Assembly (NCBI GenBank): GCA_026724425.1
Contig: JAIUCV010001117.1
Coordinates: 114,015-178,014 of the forward strand
DNA length: 64,000 nucleotides
Source of the DNA: Erythrophleum ivorense
Lineage: Eukaryota; Streptophyta; Magnoliopsida; Fabales; Fabaceae
Direction of reading: 5' to 3'
A program made the position numbers and the translations under genes. Shown in pieces: positions 1-12,402 of this stretch (the stretch's first letter is position 1; each line of letters starts with the position of its first letter). The notes under the pieces are model-generated. The model made no database searches. It worked only from the letters and a program-made list of their open reading frames with translations, and was not told where the DNA came from.

Positions 1-112
1 TACATTTTCTCACTGTTTCCTAATCTACTTAATATGACTTTGAGCCTTGATTCATGATTATTAACTACATAATTAAGTCTAATCATGGTAATTAGAAATT
101 AGGGCTATCACA
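1..112 (-). mobile_element. Antisense LTR terminal fragment
   Basis: Read on the minus strand, this begins TGTGATAGCCC at position 112 and continues with an AATTA-rich stretch that matches the first roughly 100 bases of the plus-strand LTR at 2608. It is therefore probably the 5' end of a related LTR in the opposite orientation, running off the left edge of the window. The match is by eye and imperfect. Confidence 0.5.
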
Positions 113-239
113 AGTTAAATTAATCATAAGGCTCAAATTAATGTCTTCCTCTCTTAATTAATTTTTCTAATTACACCTATATCAATTCCTAATTAATCAT
201 AATTATCCTTAATTAATTTCAGGGTGTTATACTAAGTAG
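113..239. other. Unresolved AT-rich spacer
   Basis: A run of TTAATTAATT-type sequence that ends in GGGTGTTATA, which resembles a decayed LTR 3' terminus (GGTGTTACA in other copies). I see no gene and could not place it inside any LTR copy. Confidence 0.3.
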
Positions 240-610
240 ATGGGTGGTTTTGAATTGCATGTTATTTGTGACTTGATGAAATGGTCCTATATGTTATATT
301 TCATATTTGGAATGTGCTCAAATGGTCACATGCAATGAAGAAGTCCACTTTGAGCCATTTGGAAGCAATTGTGCACTATTTTAAGCCACTTTCTATCCCT
401 GAACCAAATTTTGACCAAATGCATGAATTTTTAGATGAAATATTTTAAGCATTTAGATCTCATTTAGAGCTTTTCATGGAGTTAAAGAACATAATTTTTT
501 GAGCTATGTAGAATTTATTATGATTTTTCAAAATTGGTTGAAAATTGTAGAATTGCCTAGGTACTATTCATATGGTCAATTATGGTTTTTCATATATTTG
601 AAGGACTAAA
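240..610 (+). mobile_element. LTR fragment, 3' half
   Basis: This stretch follows the same order of short motifs as the 3' half of the complete LTRs elsewhere (for example around 15000-15320 and 63840-64000): GATGAAATGGTC, ATTTTAGACC-like and TTAAAGAACATA blocks, then GGTACTATTCATATGGTC. No coding potential. It appears to be the remnant of the 5' LTR of the element whose internal part follows, but no PBS is recognisable at the right edge. Confidence 0.5.
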
Positions 611-2607
611 TGAACTCCAATCATAAAAGTAAGGGCTAACTAGATTGGTGAGTTACAGAACACATAAAAGTAGCTAGGTAAGCTTAAAAGCTTTAAAGAA
701 AGATAGGCTTTAATATTCACCTAGGATAAAGTTCCTTTAAGAGGAACAATTCAGTTAAGAATCAGATGATGAGACTGAGATGATTCAAACCCCCTAATCC
801 CTATAAAAAGTAAATAAGCTAAGATGAACCCAAAAAAGTATGAGAATGCTCTTGAGTATAGATAAGTAAAGAACTAATAAGGAATTAGATAGGTAAGATG
901 GATGACATCTTGATATGAGTAAAGTTATAGTAATAGTAAAAAAGAGGATGAATATGGCAACTTTAGAGCCAAGGACTTAATAAAGATAAGTGCACTAAAG
1001 AGCATTATTGTCTTTCATGTGGCTGTTTATTAAGTATGACATAGTGCCTTAAGTAGAGATAATTGGGCAAGAGAAGATGATGGTACAATAATTAATAGAA
1101 AAAGAGCAGAGAAAGAGTTTCCCTTTCTCCTAATTGCCACATGATAAAAAGAAAGTTATAGAGCAGTAAGAGAAGGATACTCTAGGTTGTTAGGAGGCTT
1201 GTAATATACAAGTTATAGTGGCTAGAGCTCGATGCACCTGTGTATTAGTGATTGATATTATGATTTGCTTGCCATAGTGGGTACATGATATTGGATTTGG
1301 CCAACTCAATAGTAATACTTAAATGCATAACAAATAATGGTATCAGCCATAAAGAATGTGCTAATAATTGAAGAGTATCCAAGTTAGCTAAATTAAGAAG
1401 TAAGCTAGAGAATAAGCGAAGAGGTTCCTCAAAATGTTAAAAATTCAAAAAATATTTTTGAGAAGGAATCCTAGGTATAAAGTGATGTAAAGTTCCAAGG
1501 GCACTAGAACTTTAAGACTTAATTAGCATGAATTTAGTATGCTTAACATGAGTCCCTAATGAAAATAGAATAACCAAGATGAAATATTTAAGGGACTAGC
1601 ATATGATACTTATCTTGCAAAGGAAAATTTAGACATACTTTGATGTGTAAGATGCCCTATGAGATACAATGTACACCTGGAAGTACTTAGGTGTAAGATA
1701 CAGGGGCATAGCTAAAGATTGGAGATTGTAAGATAAGAAAGAGAAGTCACTGAGTAAAGAAAGTAAAACAAGTTATAATGAGGCTACAAGTGGGGAATGA
1801 ATGATCCCATAGAGAGTAATGAGCAAGTACTACCATACTCCCAAGTATCATTACTATAGGATATTAAAAAGATAAAAATGTTCTATAGCACTCACTTCAC
1901 CTGAAGAGCATTCAAAAGAGCATAGTAATAGCAAACATATGGTTTAGTTAAGAGTAGACATATGAGTTTAGCCTTAAAGACTATGAGTAATAGTTGCTAA
2001 AACTAATAAGTATGAATTTTATTCATAGAGATAGTAATTGTTGGCCTTACAATCTCCCATAGATGAATCGTAACAAAATTTAGCATAGCACAATAGGTTA
2101 CAGTAGACTTTACTAGGGCTCTGAGAGGTTACAGTAGACCTAGGGGTCATAGTGGATCTTATAGAGTTATAAGGAGTTTAAAGTTATAGTACAATAGTTC
2201 TCTTGGGAGATGATTGCCTAGGACAACTTTTACAAATCAGTTAGTTTTAGAGACTAGTATAGTTTTAGTTAAATTTCAATTTTAGAAACTAAAGACTTCT
2301 TAAGTCTAGCAAACTATTACAATAAATTTATTACGGCTTTACTCAAATAGCTGAGCTACTAACCATATTCTCTTGATAGATGAGTATAATATGTGGGATA
2401 AGGAAAGCAATAAAGTGGCTTTTTAGAGTTATGGTTAGAGGAACTACTACTTTAATATTTATTAGACCTCCTGACCGAGGGAAAGAAAGATCCTTATACA
2501 TTAGAGTAGTGTATTCAAAAAGGGGTCAAGTATAATTCCTTATGATAGGGTAAGTGGTAGTTTATGCCTTTAGCAGCTAAGGCTATGAGGAAATGGTATC
2601 CCATATA
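611..2607 (+). mobile_element. Internal region of non-coding (LARD-like) element, copy 1
   Basis: From about 820 the sequence is collinear with 58640-60420 and with the reverse complement of 41900-49300. Landmarks are the ATGCTCTTGAG block, GTTTGCTTGCCATAGTGGG, the GGCATAGCTAAAGATTG block and several GGTTACAGTAGACCTAG stretches. No frame over 60 codons is present and no gag or pol motif is visible in any frame. The last roughly 780 bases before the PPT that are present at 60420-61199 are missing: the sequence passes directly into the LTR at 2608. This is a decayed, internally deleted copy. Confidence 0.65.
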
Positions 2608-5600
2608 TGTAACAATCATAATTCTTAATTATGGTGATTAGGCTTAATTACATGATTAATGATCGTAAATCAAAGTCTGAAGTCATTAAAATATAATGAA
2701 TGGTAAATTTCGTAAAATGACAAAATTAGCTGTATAAAAGCAAGTCCCTTGTAATGAGTTAGATAATGTCCCAAAAATTTTGGGTAGTGTCCTAGGCTCC
2801 TAAAAATGATAATCCTAGGCTCAAATAGAAAGAAAAATAGAGCTATGATAGTGAAATAAAATTGTGATGGAAATTGACGAAATGTAGTGGTATTTTCGTA
2901 AATATGTGTAATTTTTGGAAAAACTCATAGGAGGGCTTTCTAAATGGAAAATTTAGGTAGTCCAGGGTTCTCAGAGGCCTTGAAAACCATGGAAAGCCCT
3001 TCCGTTGTATATTTTCCAATGATAGTGAGCTTGAACTTTAATGGATTCATTCGGGAAGGTTTTAGCTTCAATTTAAGTAATTCCAAAGGTATTTTATTAA
3101 ATTGGGAACCTAAATTTTATGATGGAAAAGATGGTTCTAAAAAAGGAGCTAAAACAAATCCAAAACAAAGTTGCCATTATGAAAGGACAAAATTGAAATT
3201 TTTGAAAAAGCTAGCTTCTTGAACATTCTATAACTTTCACCCCATTTCCTCCACCGTCTTTAGGTCTACACTTTCTGCTCAAAAATAGAAAAAGAAGTAG
3301 AACCTTAAGGCGTACAAGAGAAGGAGAGAAAGGAAGAAGAAAACCAAGAAAAGGTAGCCAATTTTAAGGAATTTTATGCTTCTTCTTCTTCCAATTTTGT
3401 TCTCCTCCCTTCAAGCTTTCTTTCTATGGTTTTATTAAGTGGTTTGGTTCTATTTTGAGTCTAGAACAAGGCAGGGATCCTTTGAATTCCTTGAGGAGAA
3501 TCAAACCAAGAAGAAAAGCTCTTGAAAGCAAGCATGAATCCAAGGTAACCTTTTCCTTTTGTTGTTTCTTTCACTTGCTATTCTCTTGGTGCATTTTCGG
3601 CCACACCAGAACCATGAGAGGGGAGGAAGTTCGATCTAAAAATAAGAGAGGAACTAGGGTTTTAGACCATGGGGAGGTGGAATATGCCAAGAAATTGTAA
3701 GAAAAGCTAATGGAAATCAAGCTAGGAAAGTGTAGAGCTCTTTAGGGTTTTGTGTAATTTGATTTTGTGTATGAATTTCCTTAGCTATTTAAGTGTTCTA
3801 TTAAGATACTAAAACCTCTAGAAAGCCTCCCAGGTGGCTCTCCCATTAAGGAAAAATTAAAAGCTCCTTGAACCTCCACCAATGTGCATATCTCGGCCAA
3901 GCTAGGTTTATTAGGTTATGGAGTGTTTTAGTTTGTTCTAGCCTTAGTTTGAGACTCCATATGATGTTAGAAGATGGGAGGAACCATTAAGAAAAATTTA
4001 GGAGCTATGGTTTGGAAGATAGGACAATGGTGTCCATGTGGTGCCTTAAGAAGCAACTTGTAATTAAGCTTGTGCAAATGAATGTGTGATGACTCCAATG
4101 ACTTTAAATGATGGCAAGAGGCCTAGAAATGAAAAGAGAATGGAGCCTAAAACTTGAATTGTGAAAGTTGCTTCAATAGATCATTTATGGAACCATTATG
4201 CCACCTATAGAATCAATTGTGTGTTTAAGAATGAATCTAATATCTTGGCTTGCTTCAAGTGTATAATTGTGTGTTATTCATGATGCTTGGGCCAAGAGAG
4301 CACCAAACCACCTAGATGTTCTTGTGGGACCAAAAAAGGGAAGGAGTAAAGTAAAGAAAAGCTTGCATAAAATTTAAGGTAGCTTTCTACCTCATTCTCC
4401 TTGCATTCTTGTATGCATTTGTATGTCATTGTGCGCTTGTGTGTGCTCTTGTGACTTGATAACATGCCACTTGATGTCTTGATATTGCATTAATACCAAT
4501 GTGTCTCCTTGAATGGCTTTGGTTGTGGAAATGATTCATAAAGGTGAGGTGATGCCAAAAGTCTCATGGCATGAGTAAGACAAGGCCAAAAGTCTCTTGG
4601 AAGGGTAAGGCCAAGTCAAAAGTCCCTAGGCCAAGGGTGAGGTAAATCTAAAAATCCTAGAAATGGGGTGAAGTAAAACCAAAAGTCCCTAGAGCATATT
4701 CTTGAGTTTGATTGGAAATGGTGGCATGAAAGTGTGGCTTTGCATGCTTTATGTTTGAATCATTATTCATACTTGTGCCTTTGATGTATGTATGCCATGA
4801 ATGTGTATGTGAATGGGTGTGTGAGCTATTGAGATTCCATGAATCTCCTCCCATTCCCTCCTCCATCTTACCATGTATAGGTGGTGTTCAAGAACCAAAG
4901 AATGCAAGCCAAGGTAGTTAAAAAGCTATATTTGGATCATTGTGTAGTTATTTTGTAATTGAATGTCAAAGTGATTATGTACATGTTATTTTGGGATGTA
5001 AAACCATGAACAATTGTAACATGATGTATGGATATTGTATAAATCTTATGTGGCATTAAATTAATGGAAAGGTGTATTTTGCCTCTTGTATGGCTTATAG
5101 TTACTAATGCATTATTGGATATAAGATGGTCAAAATGAGATGCATGAGGTTTGGGATCACTTGGGCTCTTCATATGAGTCATATTCATGCTTTTAAACTT
5201 GCTCAAGAGGTGCCAAACTATAATAGAAGCCATTTGGACCAAGTTGATGCATTATGGGGACTAAAATTGACCAATTTGTGAAATTATGCATTTTTTGTCC
5301 AAATGAGCTCTTCTTAGTCTAAAATTTGGCATGCATCTAGAGCTTATTGAGATATTTTTGGAAGCTAAAGTGGGTATTATTTGGAGGTCTGTGCAATTTT
5401 TGACGAATTTTTGAAGTTGAAATTTTTTTTTGGTTTTGGTTAGTGCTACTGTTCATGTGGTCCAAAAAGAATCTCTATCATTCATGTAGCAAATGATGAC
5501 CTATTGCTATGAAATTTTACAGGGAGAAACTAAACCTTCCCAATGACTTGTGCTAACTAAAAGCACCATATTTGGATGTTTAGAGAGGGAGATATGAATT

Positions 5601-6280
5601 TTTGAAATTTCTATTCTATTCTAGGTGCACCTCCAAACCCTTAGTACTATTCCATCAATTTTTCAAGTCTGAAGGCTCTTGGATTAATTTGGAACTATTT
5701 TTATCCTCTATCTAACATCCACATCTCTCCAAATTGGTATAGTTTAAATGAATTGGATTTTTTTGGAATTAATTATGAATTTCCAAAATTTATATCAGTA
5801 ATCTGTATTAGCGTTTCTAGACAGCCTAACCTTTGTGCTTTTTCTAATGTCAAGCTTAGTCCAAATGAGAATTTTGTGGCTGGAAATTATTTTTAATGTA
5901 AATTTAACATCTAGTGCTTTCCTAAAAGCTATAGCTTGCTTGATTTTAATTTTTTTTATATTTAGTTATAATTTTTCAAAGTTACCCTTGAAATCTGCCA
6001 CATGTTGTCTGAGAAGAATAAAAGGGAAATTCGGGGTTTTGAGCTTGAAACCATGAATTGTATGATGTTTTGAGTTATGCATGATTTGTATAAGTGACAA
6101 ATGACTAGAGAATGATGTTAGGGAATTCACAGGGCCCATATAATGCAAAATGAAAATTTAATCCCCGACATAATGCAAATAAATTCATTATTTTCATGGA
6201 TTTTTATTGGATTTTCCTTGAGAATGTATGTAAGCTATTTTCAATGGAGAAATATGATACTAGAATATTACGGTATGACA
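2608..6280 (+). mobile_element. Complete plus-strand LTR (3.67 kb)
   Basis: Starts TGTAACAATC and ends GGTATGACA, giving TG...CA termini. The body is collinear with the other LTRs in the window. Shared blocks include the CTTTGACGGATTCGTTC-like block near 3030-3060, AATTGGGAACCTAAATTTTATG near 3100, and a GAGATTC-CAT-GAATCTC stem-loop. The first 100 bases differ from the other subfamilies. The flanks (ATATA before, ATAAT after) are only a weak target duplication, so I cannot say whether it is a solo LTR or the 3' LTR of the element to its left. The short frames at 2944-3222 and 3455-3700 are not conserved in other LTR copies and are not called as genes. Confidence 0.75.
4831..4847 (+). promoter_or_regulatory. 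Conserved LTR stem-loop
   Basis: GAGATTC-CAT-GAATCTC is a perfect 7-bp inverted repeat with a 3-nt loop. The equivalent position in every better-preserved LTR of the window carries a version of this palindrome (see findings). A role in transcription or RNA 3'-end formation is only inferred from the conservation. Confidence 0.5.
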
Positions 6281-6826
6281 ATAATTAATTAAATTAAGGA
6301 AAAGAGAGGAAATTTGAACTTTGATATCATTAAAGATTATTATCTAAACAATCAAAACCATTTGAGTCCATAAGTGATTCCAATTATTAATTAAAAGCCT
6401 TTGATTTATTTAACCACTGATTCCACCTTGCAAGAACCTCTTGTAAGTGTTTCTAAGTCATCACATAACATTATTATGAAAGAATCCAAGATTTCTAAGT
6501 TAAAATAAGAGTTTAGAAACTTTTACCATGACTTGGACCTTCCGTGATGTGGCTAAGTTAGTTATTGGAACCTAAAATCTAAGTTTGGAGACTCTTATTG
6601 GGACTTGGTATATCTACACCATGATGTAAGTGACTACTAGAGCTCAAAATAAAAAATACAAACCTTATGCCATGAAGAAGGTGCTCTTGGGAACCTACTA
6701 TTCACACCTTCCCACCATGGCAAGTTTGTGCCTTGCTGTTTAATACCTTAACCTCCTAGCCCCTACACAATGGTCACATAGGCTATCCCAACACATATTT
6801 GGTTTGTTGGTACACATTTGCAAGGG
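6281..6826. other. Unresolved non-coding sequence
   Basis: This stretch does not match any LTR or internal region in the window. It is AT-rich and has no useful reading frame. A degenerate 72-bp tandem repeat lies inside it. It could be original host DNA or an unrelated decayed repeat. Confidence 0.35.
6511..6654 (+). repeat. Degenerate 72-bp tandem duplication
   Basis: Two adjacent units, 6511-6582 and 6583-6654, share a common order of motifs: GTTT(A/G)GA(A/G)AC, then GACTTGG, TGATGT and a terminal CTCAAAAT or CCTAAAAT block. Less clear partial copies may flank them. The alignment is by eye with substantial divergence. Confidence 0.45.
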
Positions 6827-7996
6827 TGTAATGCTTTTATGCATGGGTAATTGTGCAATGGAGAGCTTAATTAATTCATTTCATGCTTTGGGGACCATGT
6901 AAGCTCATCCATATTATTTTTTATCCATAACATATCCATTCATATCATAAACATCACAACTCATCTCATAAATCACGGATTTGGAACCAAACTTTAAGAA
7001 GAACTACATTCGCTCTCTAGTTTGTTGTTACAAGTTTTTAATATGAACTTTGAAAATTCATAACTAATTCTAAAAAAATTAAAATCATGCATATGATAGC
7101 TTTTTGGAAAGCTCTAGATGTTAAATAGATCTATACTAAGACAAAAGCATTTAACCTATGAAAAATAATAGAATAGTACTTTAGGTCTGTTTTCAAATAA
7201 CTCCAAGACCTAAAACTTTTAAAATTTGGTTCTCCCTCTACAGAGCTCCAAATGAGGTGCTCTTAGTGGCCATGGAAAGCTTGTGATGTCCAATTTATTC
7301 CTGTAAAATTTCATAAGCATTGGACTTCATTTGGCCCATGTGTGATACAGAGAAGCAAATTGACCATATAAACAGTACCCATACAATTCTACATAATTTG
7401 GACAACTTTGAAAAATCATAATGAATTATCTAAAGCTCTTAATTGACTATTCTTTAGCTCTATGAAAATCTGTATATGAGACCTACTTTCTGGCCAAATT
7501 TCATGCAAAAACTCATCTATTTGGTTAGACTTTGGTTCAACTCAAGAATTGGTTAATTTTGAAGTCAATAATGGTATCATAAGGCACCAAATGACTTTTC
7601 TAACATTCCATAACCACTTGGGTACATCTAAAAGCATAATTACAACATATAAAAGCATGCTAAATGGTTCAAATTATCATGGAACACATTCTCACCTTAC
7701 CACTTACATTTATACACATGCACATAAAGGCCTATGGGTGGCAAAAACTCATGTATTCATTCATTTGGTTCTAAAATGGATACATACATCATATTTACAT
7801 ACAATTAAATATGTTTAAAGGTCTATATCAATGGTTACAATTCTTGACATAAAAATGCTATTAAAAAGCCTATTTCTCTATCCTTTTGTTAAAGTCTTAC
7901 TTCTCAAGGTTGTTGGCCTCCATTTCTTAGTCCACTTGGCTCACCTAGACATGGTTAGATATTTGTGGAGGAAGAGTGAGATTCAAAGATTCTCAA
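6827..7996 (-). mobile_element. Old antisense LTR, 3' part
   Basis: The plus strand starts TGTAATGC at 6827, the reverse complement of an LTR 3' terminus and close to TGTAATGCC at 49334. It then follows the antisense LTR motif order, including AACTTTGAAAATTCATAACTA near 7050 and CACCTAGACATGGTTAGA near 7940. It stops in GATTCAAAGATTCTCAA at the chromovirus boundary and resumes at 35005 with TAGCTCTTGACCC. The intact antisense LTR at 50611 has CAATAGCTCATCTCCC at that position, so the two halves were once contiguous. Confidence 0.7.
7992..7996. repeat. Probable target-site duplication, left (chromovirus)
   Basis: CTCAA precedes the 5' LTR; CCTAA follows the 3' LTR at 35000-35004. The pair differs at two of five bases, but joining the flanks rebuilds a continuous antisense LTR, which supports this boundary independently. 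Confidence 0.55.
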
Positions 7997-8546
7997 TGTA
8001 ATATCTGGTTTTCGTTAAACGACAAAAATAGGTGCATTTTCAAAGCAAGCCCCCTGAAATAAATTAGTTAAGGTCCTAAAATATTTGAGTGACATTCTCG
8101 AGTCCTAAAAATGAGAATCTCAAGTTTAAATGGAAAGAAAAATAGAGCTAGAATGAAGAAATAAAATTTAACGAAAAACTTACGAAACATAATGACATTT
8201 TCATAATTTTGAGTAAATTTTGGAATTCACATAGAAGGGCTTTTTAAATAATTTTTTTGAGTTCTCTAGGGTTCTCAGAGCCCCTGAAAATTATAGGAAG
8301 CCTTGAGATAGTTAAAACCCCTCTAGTGGACGTTTTCCAACATCAATGTACTCGAACTTTGACGGATTCGTTCAGGAAGGTTTTAACTTCGATTTGAGTG
8401 ATTTCGAAGGTATTTTACTAAATTGGGAATCTAAATTTTATAATGAAAAATACAGTTCTTAAAAAGAAGTTACAATGAATTAGAAACAAAAATGCCAAAA
8501 ATAAAGGGCAAAATAAAAATTTTTAAAAAGTTTTCCTTCATCCACT

Positions 8547-8556
8547 TATGTATATA
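8547..8556 (+). promoter_or_regulatory. Candidate TATA box in 5' LTR
   Basis: TATGTATATA lies just upstream of the conserved GGGCACCTCACTCTCC block. The same layout (TATATATA then GGTGCCCCACTCTC) recurs at 12995 and 31901 and, in reverse, near 55906. This is the most likely core promoter and marks the probable U3/R boundary. Confidence 0.5.
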
Positions 8557-10206
8557 GGGCACCTCACTCTCCTATTCATTTAGCTTCATATGTTTCTGCC
8601 CTAGACTAGAGGAAAAACCCTAGGAGAGTGGTGCACAAGAGGAAGAGGAAGAGGAAGAGAAATCAAAGTTGAAGGTATAAATTTTTGGTAGTTTTTCATG
8701 CTTTTTCCTTTCCAAACCTTTTCTCCTCCATTCTCCTTTATTTCCTATGATTATATTAAAGTATATGAATCTGTTTTAAGGGAGAAATTAAAGGAAAAAT
8801 TTGGATTTGAAGAGAGGAGGCTAAAGAAGACAAGATTCAAGTGAGAAAATAAGGTAATTTCTTCTTCCATAGTTACTACCCCTTGCTCCTTTTCTCTCCA
8901 TATTTCACCCCACTCAAGAAGCCATAGGAGGTCTTGGTTTTTAGGTAGAACCAAGGGTAATTCTCAGGATAAAGTATATGGAGAATACGAATATGCAAAG
9001 AGAATTAACAAATAACCATGAAAATTCAAGATGCAAATTTTAGGATTTCATATGTTCCTTGTAAAATATGATTTAATTTATTAATTTCTATGTCTAAATA
9101 AGAGTTTAAATGAGCTTCTAAGATCCCTAGAAGTCTTCCCATGTGCTTTCTCCATCAAGAAAACAAAGCAAAGTTCAAGAAGGCCATAAATGCTTCCTAG
9201 TTTCGGCCAAGAGAGGTTTAGGTACCTAGGGATGGGTTTAATTTGTTCCAAGCCCATTTTTGAGTCATATATGATGAGTGAAGATAAGGGGAGGCTTTAG
9301 GAAAAATTTAGAAACCATAGAGGATGAGTTGATACATTATGTTCCATAATATGACCTAAAGAAGCAACATGTAGTTAGGCTCTTTATTTTAATTGTGTGA
9401 TGACTCCAAGAGGCTTAAAAGGAGTCAAGAATCATATATAAAAGGAAAGAATGAAGCCTAGAATGTATTTGATGAGTGTTTCTTTATTAAATGCATTCGT
9501 GAAAATATAAAGGGGTTTATAGACCAAGTTAGTGCGTGAGGAAGATGTGTGGCCTTAGAATTAATTCCATGAACTTAATTGGCTTCCATAAATTGTGTTT
9601 AGGCCAAGAGAAATCATTCTTCCACCTTTGTATGTGTGAGACCAAGGAAGGGAGCATTGATTCAAGGAGAAAAGTGTGTAATTGCTTCCAAGGTAGCTCA
9701 CTCTTCCTTCTCTCATGCATGAATGTATGCCTGACTTGTCTTTGAATGTGTGTATGTGTGTTTTAAGCCATGAAAAGTATTCTAGCATGATTTCATATGC
9801 TATTGTACCATGATGATTCATTATATTTCTAAATGATATTTATGATGCTTGCTTTGGTTTGCTTGAGTATGGTGATACCAAGAACCCTCAGCCATGGTGA
9901 GGATGAGCCAAGAATCCTTAAAGTTTAGTTGAGACAAAGTAAAGAGTCTCCCAAAAGTGAGGTTGATTCCCAAGAGCAAGGTTGAGTCAAAAACCTTTTA
10001 CAGAATGGGTGAGTCAAATCCAAAATTCACAAGTGAATGGGTGAGGCTAATCCATTTACTTGGCAAGCCTTTGTATGCTATATATGACTTGTTCAAATGT
10101 TGAAAATGTCTCTTGAATGATTACACATCTTATGCTACTCATGCATGTATTTTCAAGATTGGTTTTGCATCTTTTATGTGTGTTTGAAAGGGAGATGAGC
10201 TATTAG

Positions 10207-10219
10207 GATTCTTTGAATC
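10207..10219 (+). promoter_or_regulatory. Conserved LTR stem-loop
   Basis: GATTC-TTT-GAATC within GGATTCTTTGAATCTCATCC. It is the same element as at 4831 and 22620, here with a shorter perfect stem. Confidence 0.45.
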
Positions 10220-11666
10220 TCATCCCCTTCTCTACAATGTTTTAAAATGCTAGGTGGACAAAGAGAATAAGGAAATGGAAGTCAACCTCTTGAAAGATGA
10301 GAGTGTGCCATCAAAGTGCATGGAATTTACTTCTTTAAGGCCATTTAAGTGGCAATTATTGTAACTTATAATTGTATATGACCTATGACCTCTTGAGCAT
10401 GTGTAATTATGTTAATATGTTTTGTACAAATGAGGAATTATGTTATGTGAATACTAGAATGTATATTGAGCATGTAATGGCAAATTTTGCTTCTTGAAAA
10501 TTTGATGCATTAGTGTATAAGTAGAAGTGGAATGGCCAAATTGAGATGCATGAGGTTTGGGACCACTTGAGTAGTTCATACAAGTTAATTCATGCTTTTA
10601 AACTTGCCCAAGAAGTGCCAAACATCAAGGGAAGTCATTTGGACACTTTGGTATCTTATATGAAGCAAAAATTGACTATATTGGAAACCTATACCACTTT
10701 TTGTCCAAATGAACTCTTCTTGATCTGAGACTTGGCATGTAATTAAAGCTTGTTGGGAGCTTTTTGGGAAGCTAAACTGTAGAATTTTTGGAGATCTATA
10801 GAATATTTGATGAATTTTTAAAGTTAGGAAAATTTTTGGAATTGGTTCTGGGTACTATTCATACAGGTTTGAAAATGAATTCTGTCACTCAGAGGGCAAA
10901 TGATGTCCAATTACCATGAAATTTTATAATGACTTGTGCCAACTGGAAGCACCCCATTTGGATGTTTAAAGAGGGAGATATGAATTTTTAAAAATTCTAC
11001 CTAGTATTAGGCCTTCAGATAAACCTCAAGAATTGTTTGATTAGTTTTTAAAGTCTGGATGTGCCTGAACTAGTATGGAGTTATTTTTTCCCTCTAGATA
11101 ACATTTGCAAATTTCCAAATTAGTATCATTTGTATAGATTAGATTTTTGTGAAATTAATTGGACATTTTTGAAATTTGTAACAAAAACCTATGATAGTAC
11201 TAATAGCCAGTTGGACCTCTGCACCTTTTTGAATGTCAAACATCTTCTGTGTTATGTTTCATGGCCTAGAAATATTTTTACATAAACTAGACATGTGTAG
11301 CTTTCCAGAATGGCAAAGAATGCATGATTTCAAATTTTCTAGAATTAGTTATGATTTTCCAAAATTTGTGATAGAAGTGGGGAAATTCTAGCCGAAATGG
11401 AAACCTTAGATTTTATGCATTCCCTTGCCTTGCACGAGCTCTAAGCCAATTTTGGTGATGGAAATGAGTTGTATCTATATAATTAAATATGAGAATGTGA
11501 TACATGAGCTCTCATGATCCACAAGACACCGAATGAAAAATTTATATGCGACGTAACGCTAAAATACTCATTATTTTAATTGATTTTCTTGCTCCTTCAT
11601 GAAATGCATGATGTGAAGCATGAGAATAACATGAGATAAGCTAAGGAATTATGGTGTTACATTTAT

Positions 11667-11678
11667 TGGTATCAGGGC
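11667..11678 (+). other. Primer-binding site (tRNA-iMet type)
   Basis: TGGTATCAGGGC starts five bases after the end of the 5' LTR. It differs at one base from TGGTATCAGAGC, the usual plant initiator-Met tRNA complement. The intact form is present in the antisense LARD at 49317-49328. Confidence 0.85.
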
Positions 11679-11824
11679 AAAAGTTTAGGCTTTTGATGTA
11701 GGTTGTGGCTTGTGTTTATGAGTTGCCTAGATGTGTATGAGCTTGTCTGTGGATGAAATGAGTGTGTGATGGTGTGAAAGTATTCCCTCTTCATGATTAA
11801 AGTTTACTATGATGTTTCAGAGCT

Positions 11825-12397
11825 ATGGTGAACACTAGGAGAGGTCGACCCTCTAGAGAGACTTGTGCAGATGACAGAGCCGAGCCCAGTGATCTAGTAG
11901 CTAAAGCCTTACAGTCCATTATGGCTCGTCTGGATCAACAGCAGGCTGTTATTATGCAGTTACAAGAGCGGCTTGCTGAGAGAGACAGCTAGGGCCCTAC
12001 ACCTCCTTCACAGCCACCTCACCACTTAGATTGTCCTGAGCATTCAAAGGTGACTTACTCAAACCCACAGCTACACATACAAATGGTTGCCCTTATTTTG
12101 CTGGATCAGATGTCTCCAGCCCAAGAGCAACACTCTATTAGCCAGGTCATCACCTAGTTCACAAAATTCGAGCCTCCCACCTTTGATGGTGAGATGAACA
12201 CAGAAAAAGCTGAGGCCTGGATTATGCAGCTAGAGAAAATCTTCCAGGTAATGGAGTACACATTTAAGTAGAAAGCCCCTATGGCTATTTTCTAGCTGGA
12301 GAAAGAAGCATATTTCTGGTGGAGGGGCATCGAGCCTATCTTGCAGGCAAGGAATCTTTCGATTACATGGGAGGCATTCCTCTAGGCATTTTACGAG
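11825..12397 (+). pseudogene. gag: gag (capsid) pseudogene, N-terminal part
   Basis: The first ATG after the PBS opens MVNTRRGRPS, followed by a Gln-rich, Leu-heptad segment (QLQERLAER). A capsid-like segment (FEPPTFDGE, then AWIMQLEKIF and FWWRG) is of the retrotransposon gag type that packages element RNA in a cytoplasmic particle. In-frame stops interrupt it after about 58 codons and again at several places. At least two replace a Gln expected from the frame (FK-stop-KAP, IF-stop-LEKEA), consistent with CAG to TAG change. The frame is cut at 12402 by the solo LTR and resumes at 16141. It cannot yield a functional capsid. Confidence 0.85.
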
Positions 12398-12402
12398 AGG
12401 TA
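12398..12402. repeat. Target-site duplication, left, of gag solo LTR
   Basis: AGGTA before the LTR and AGGAA after it (16141-16145) differ at one base. Removing the LTR and one copy restores a continuous gag frame reading ...YER-Y-FP.... Confidence 0.8.

Larger units (their letters stand above)
7997..11661 (+). mobile_element. 5' LTR of the chromovirus-like element
   Basis: Starts TGTAATATCTGG and ends ATGGTGTTACA (3,665 bases). It aligns along its whole length with the 3' LTR at 31352-34999, including the GGTGCATTTTCAAAG start block and the GCATGAGATAAGC block just before the terminus. It has no coding function. Minus and plus frames at 8751-8954 and 9529-9821 are chance frames. Confidence 0.9.

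Noticed and set aside
2944..3222. 92-codon frame in an LTR
   Set aside because: The same DNA block in other LTR copies is read in shifted frames or has stops, so the conservation is at DNA level only.
6281..6826. Possible tRNA or small RNA gene in unassigned stretches
   Set aside because: No cloverleaf, A-box/B-box pair or snoRNA boxes could be recognised here or elsewhere in the window.
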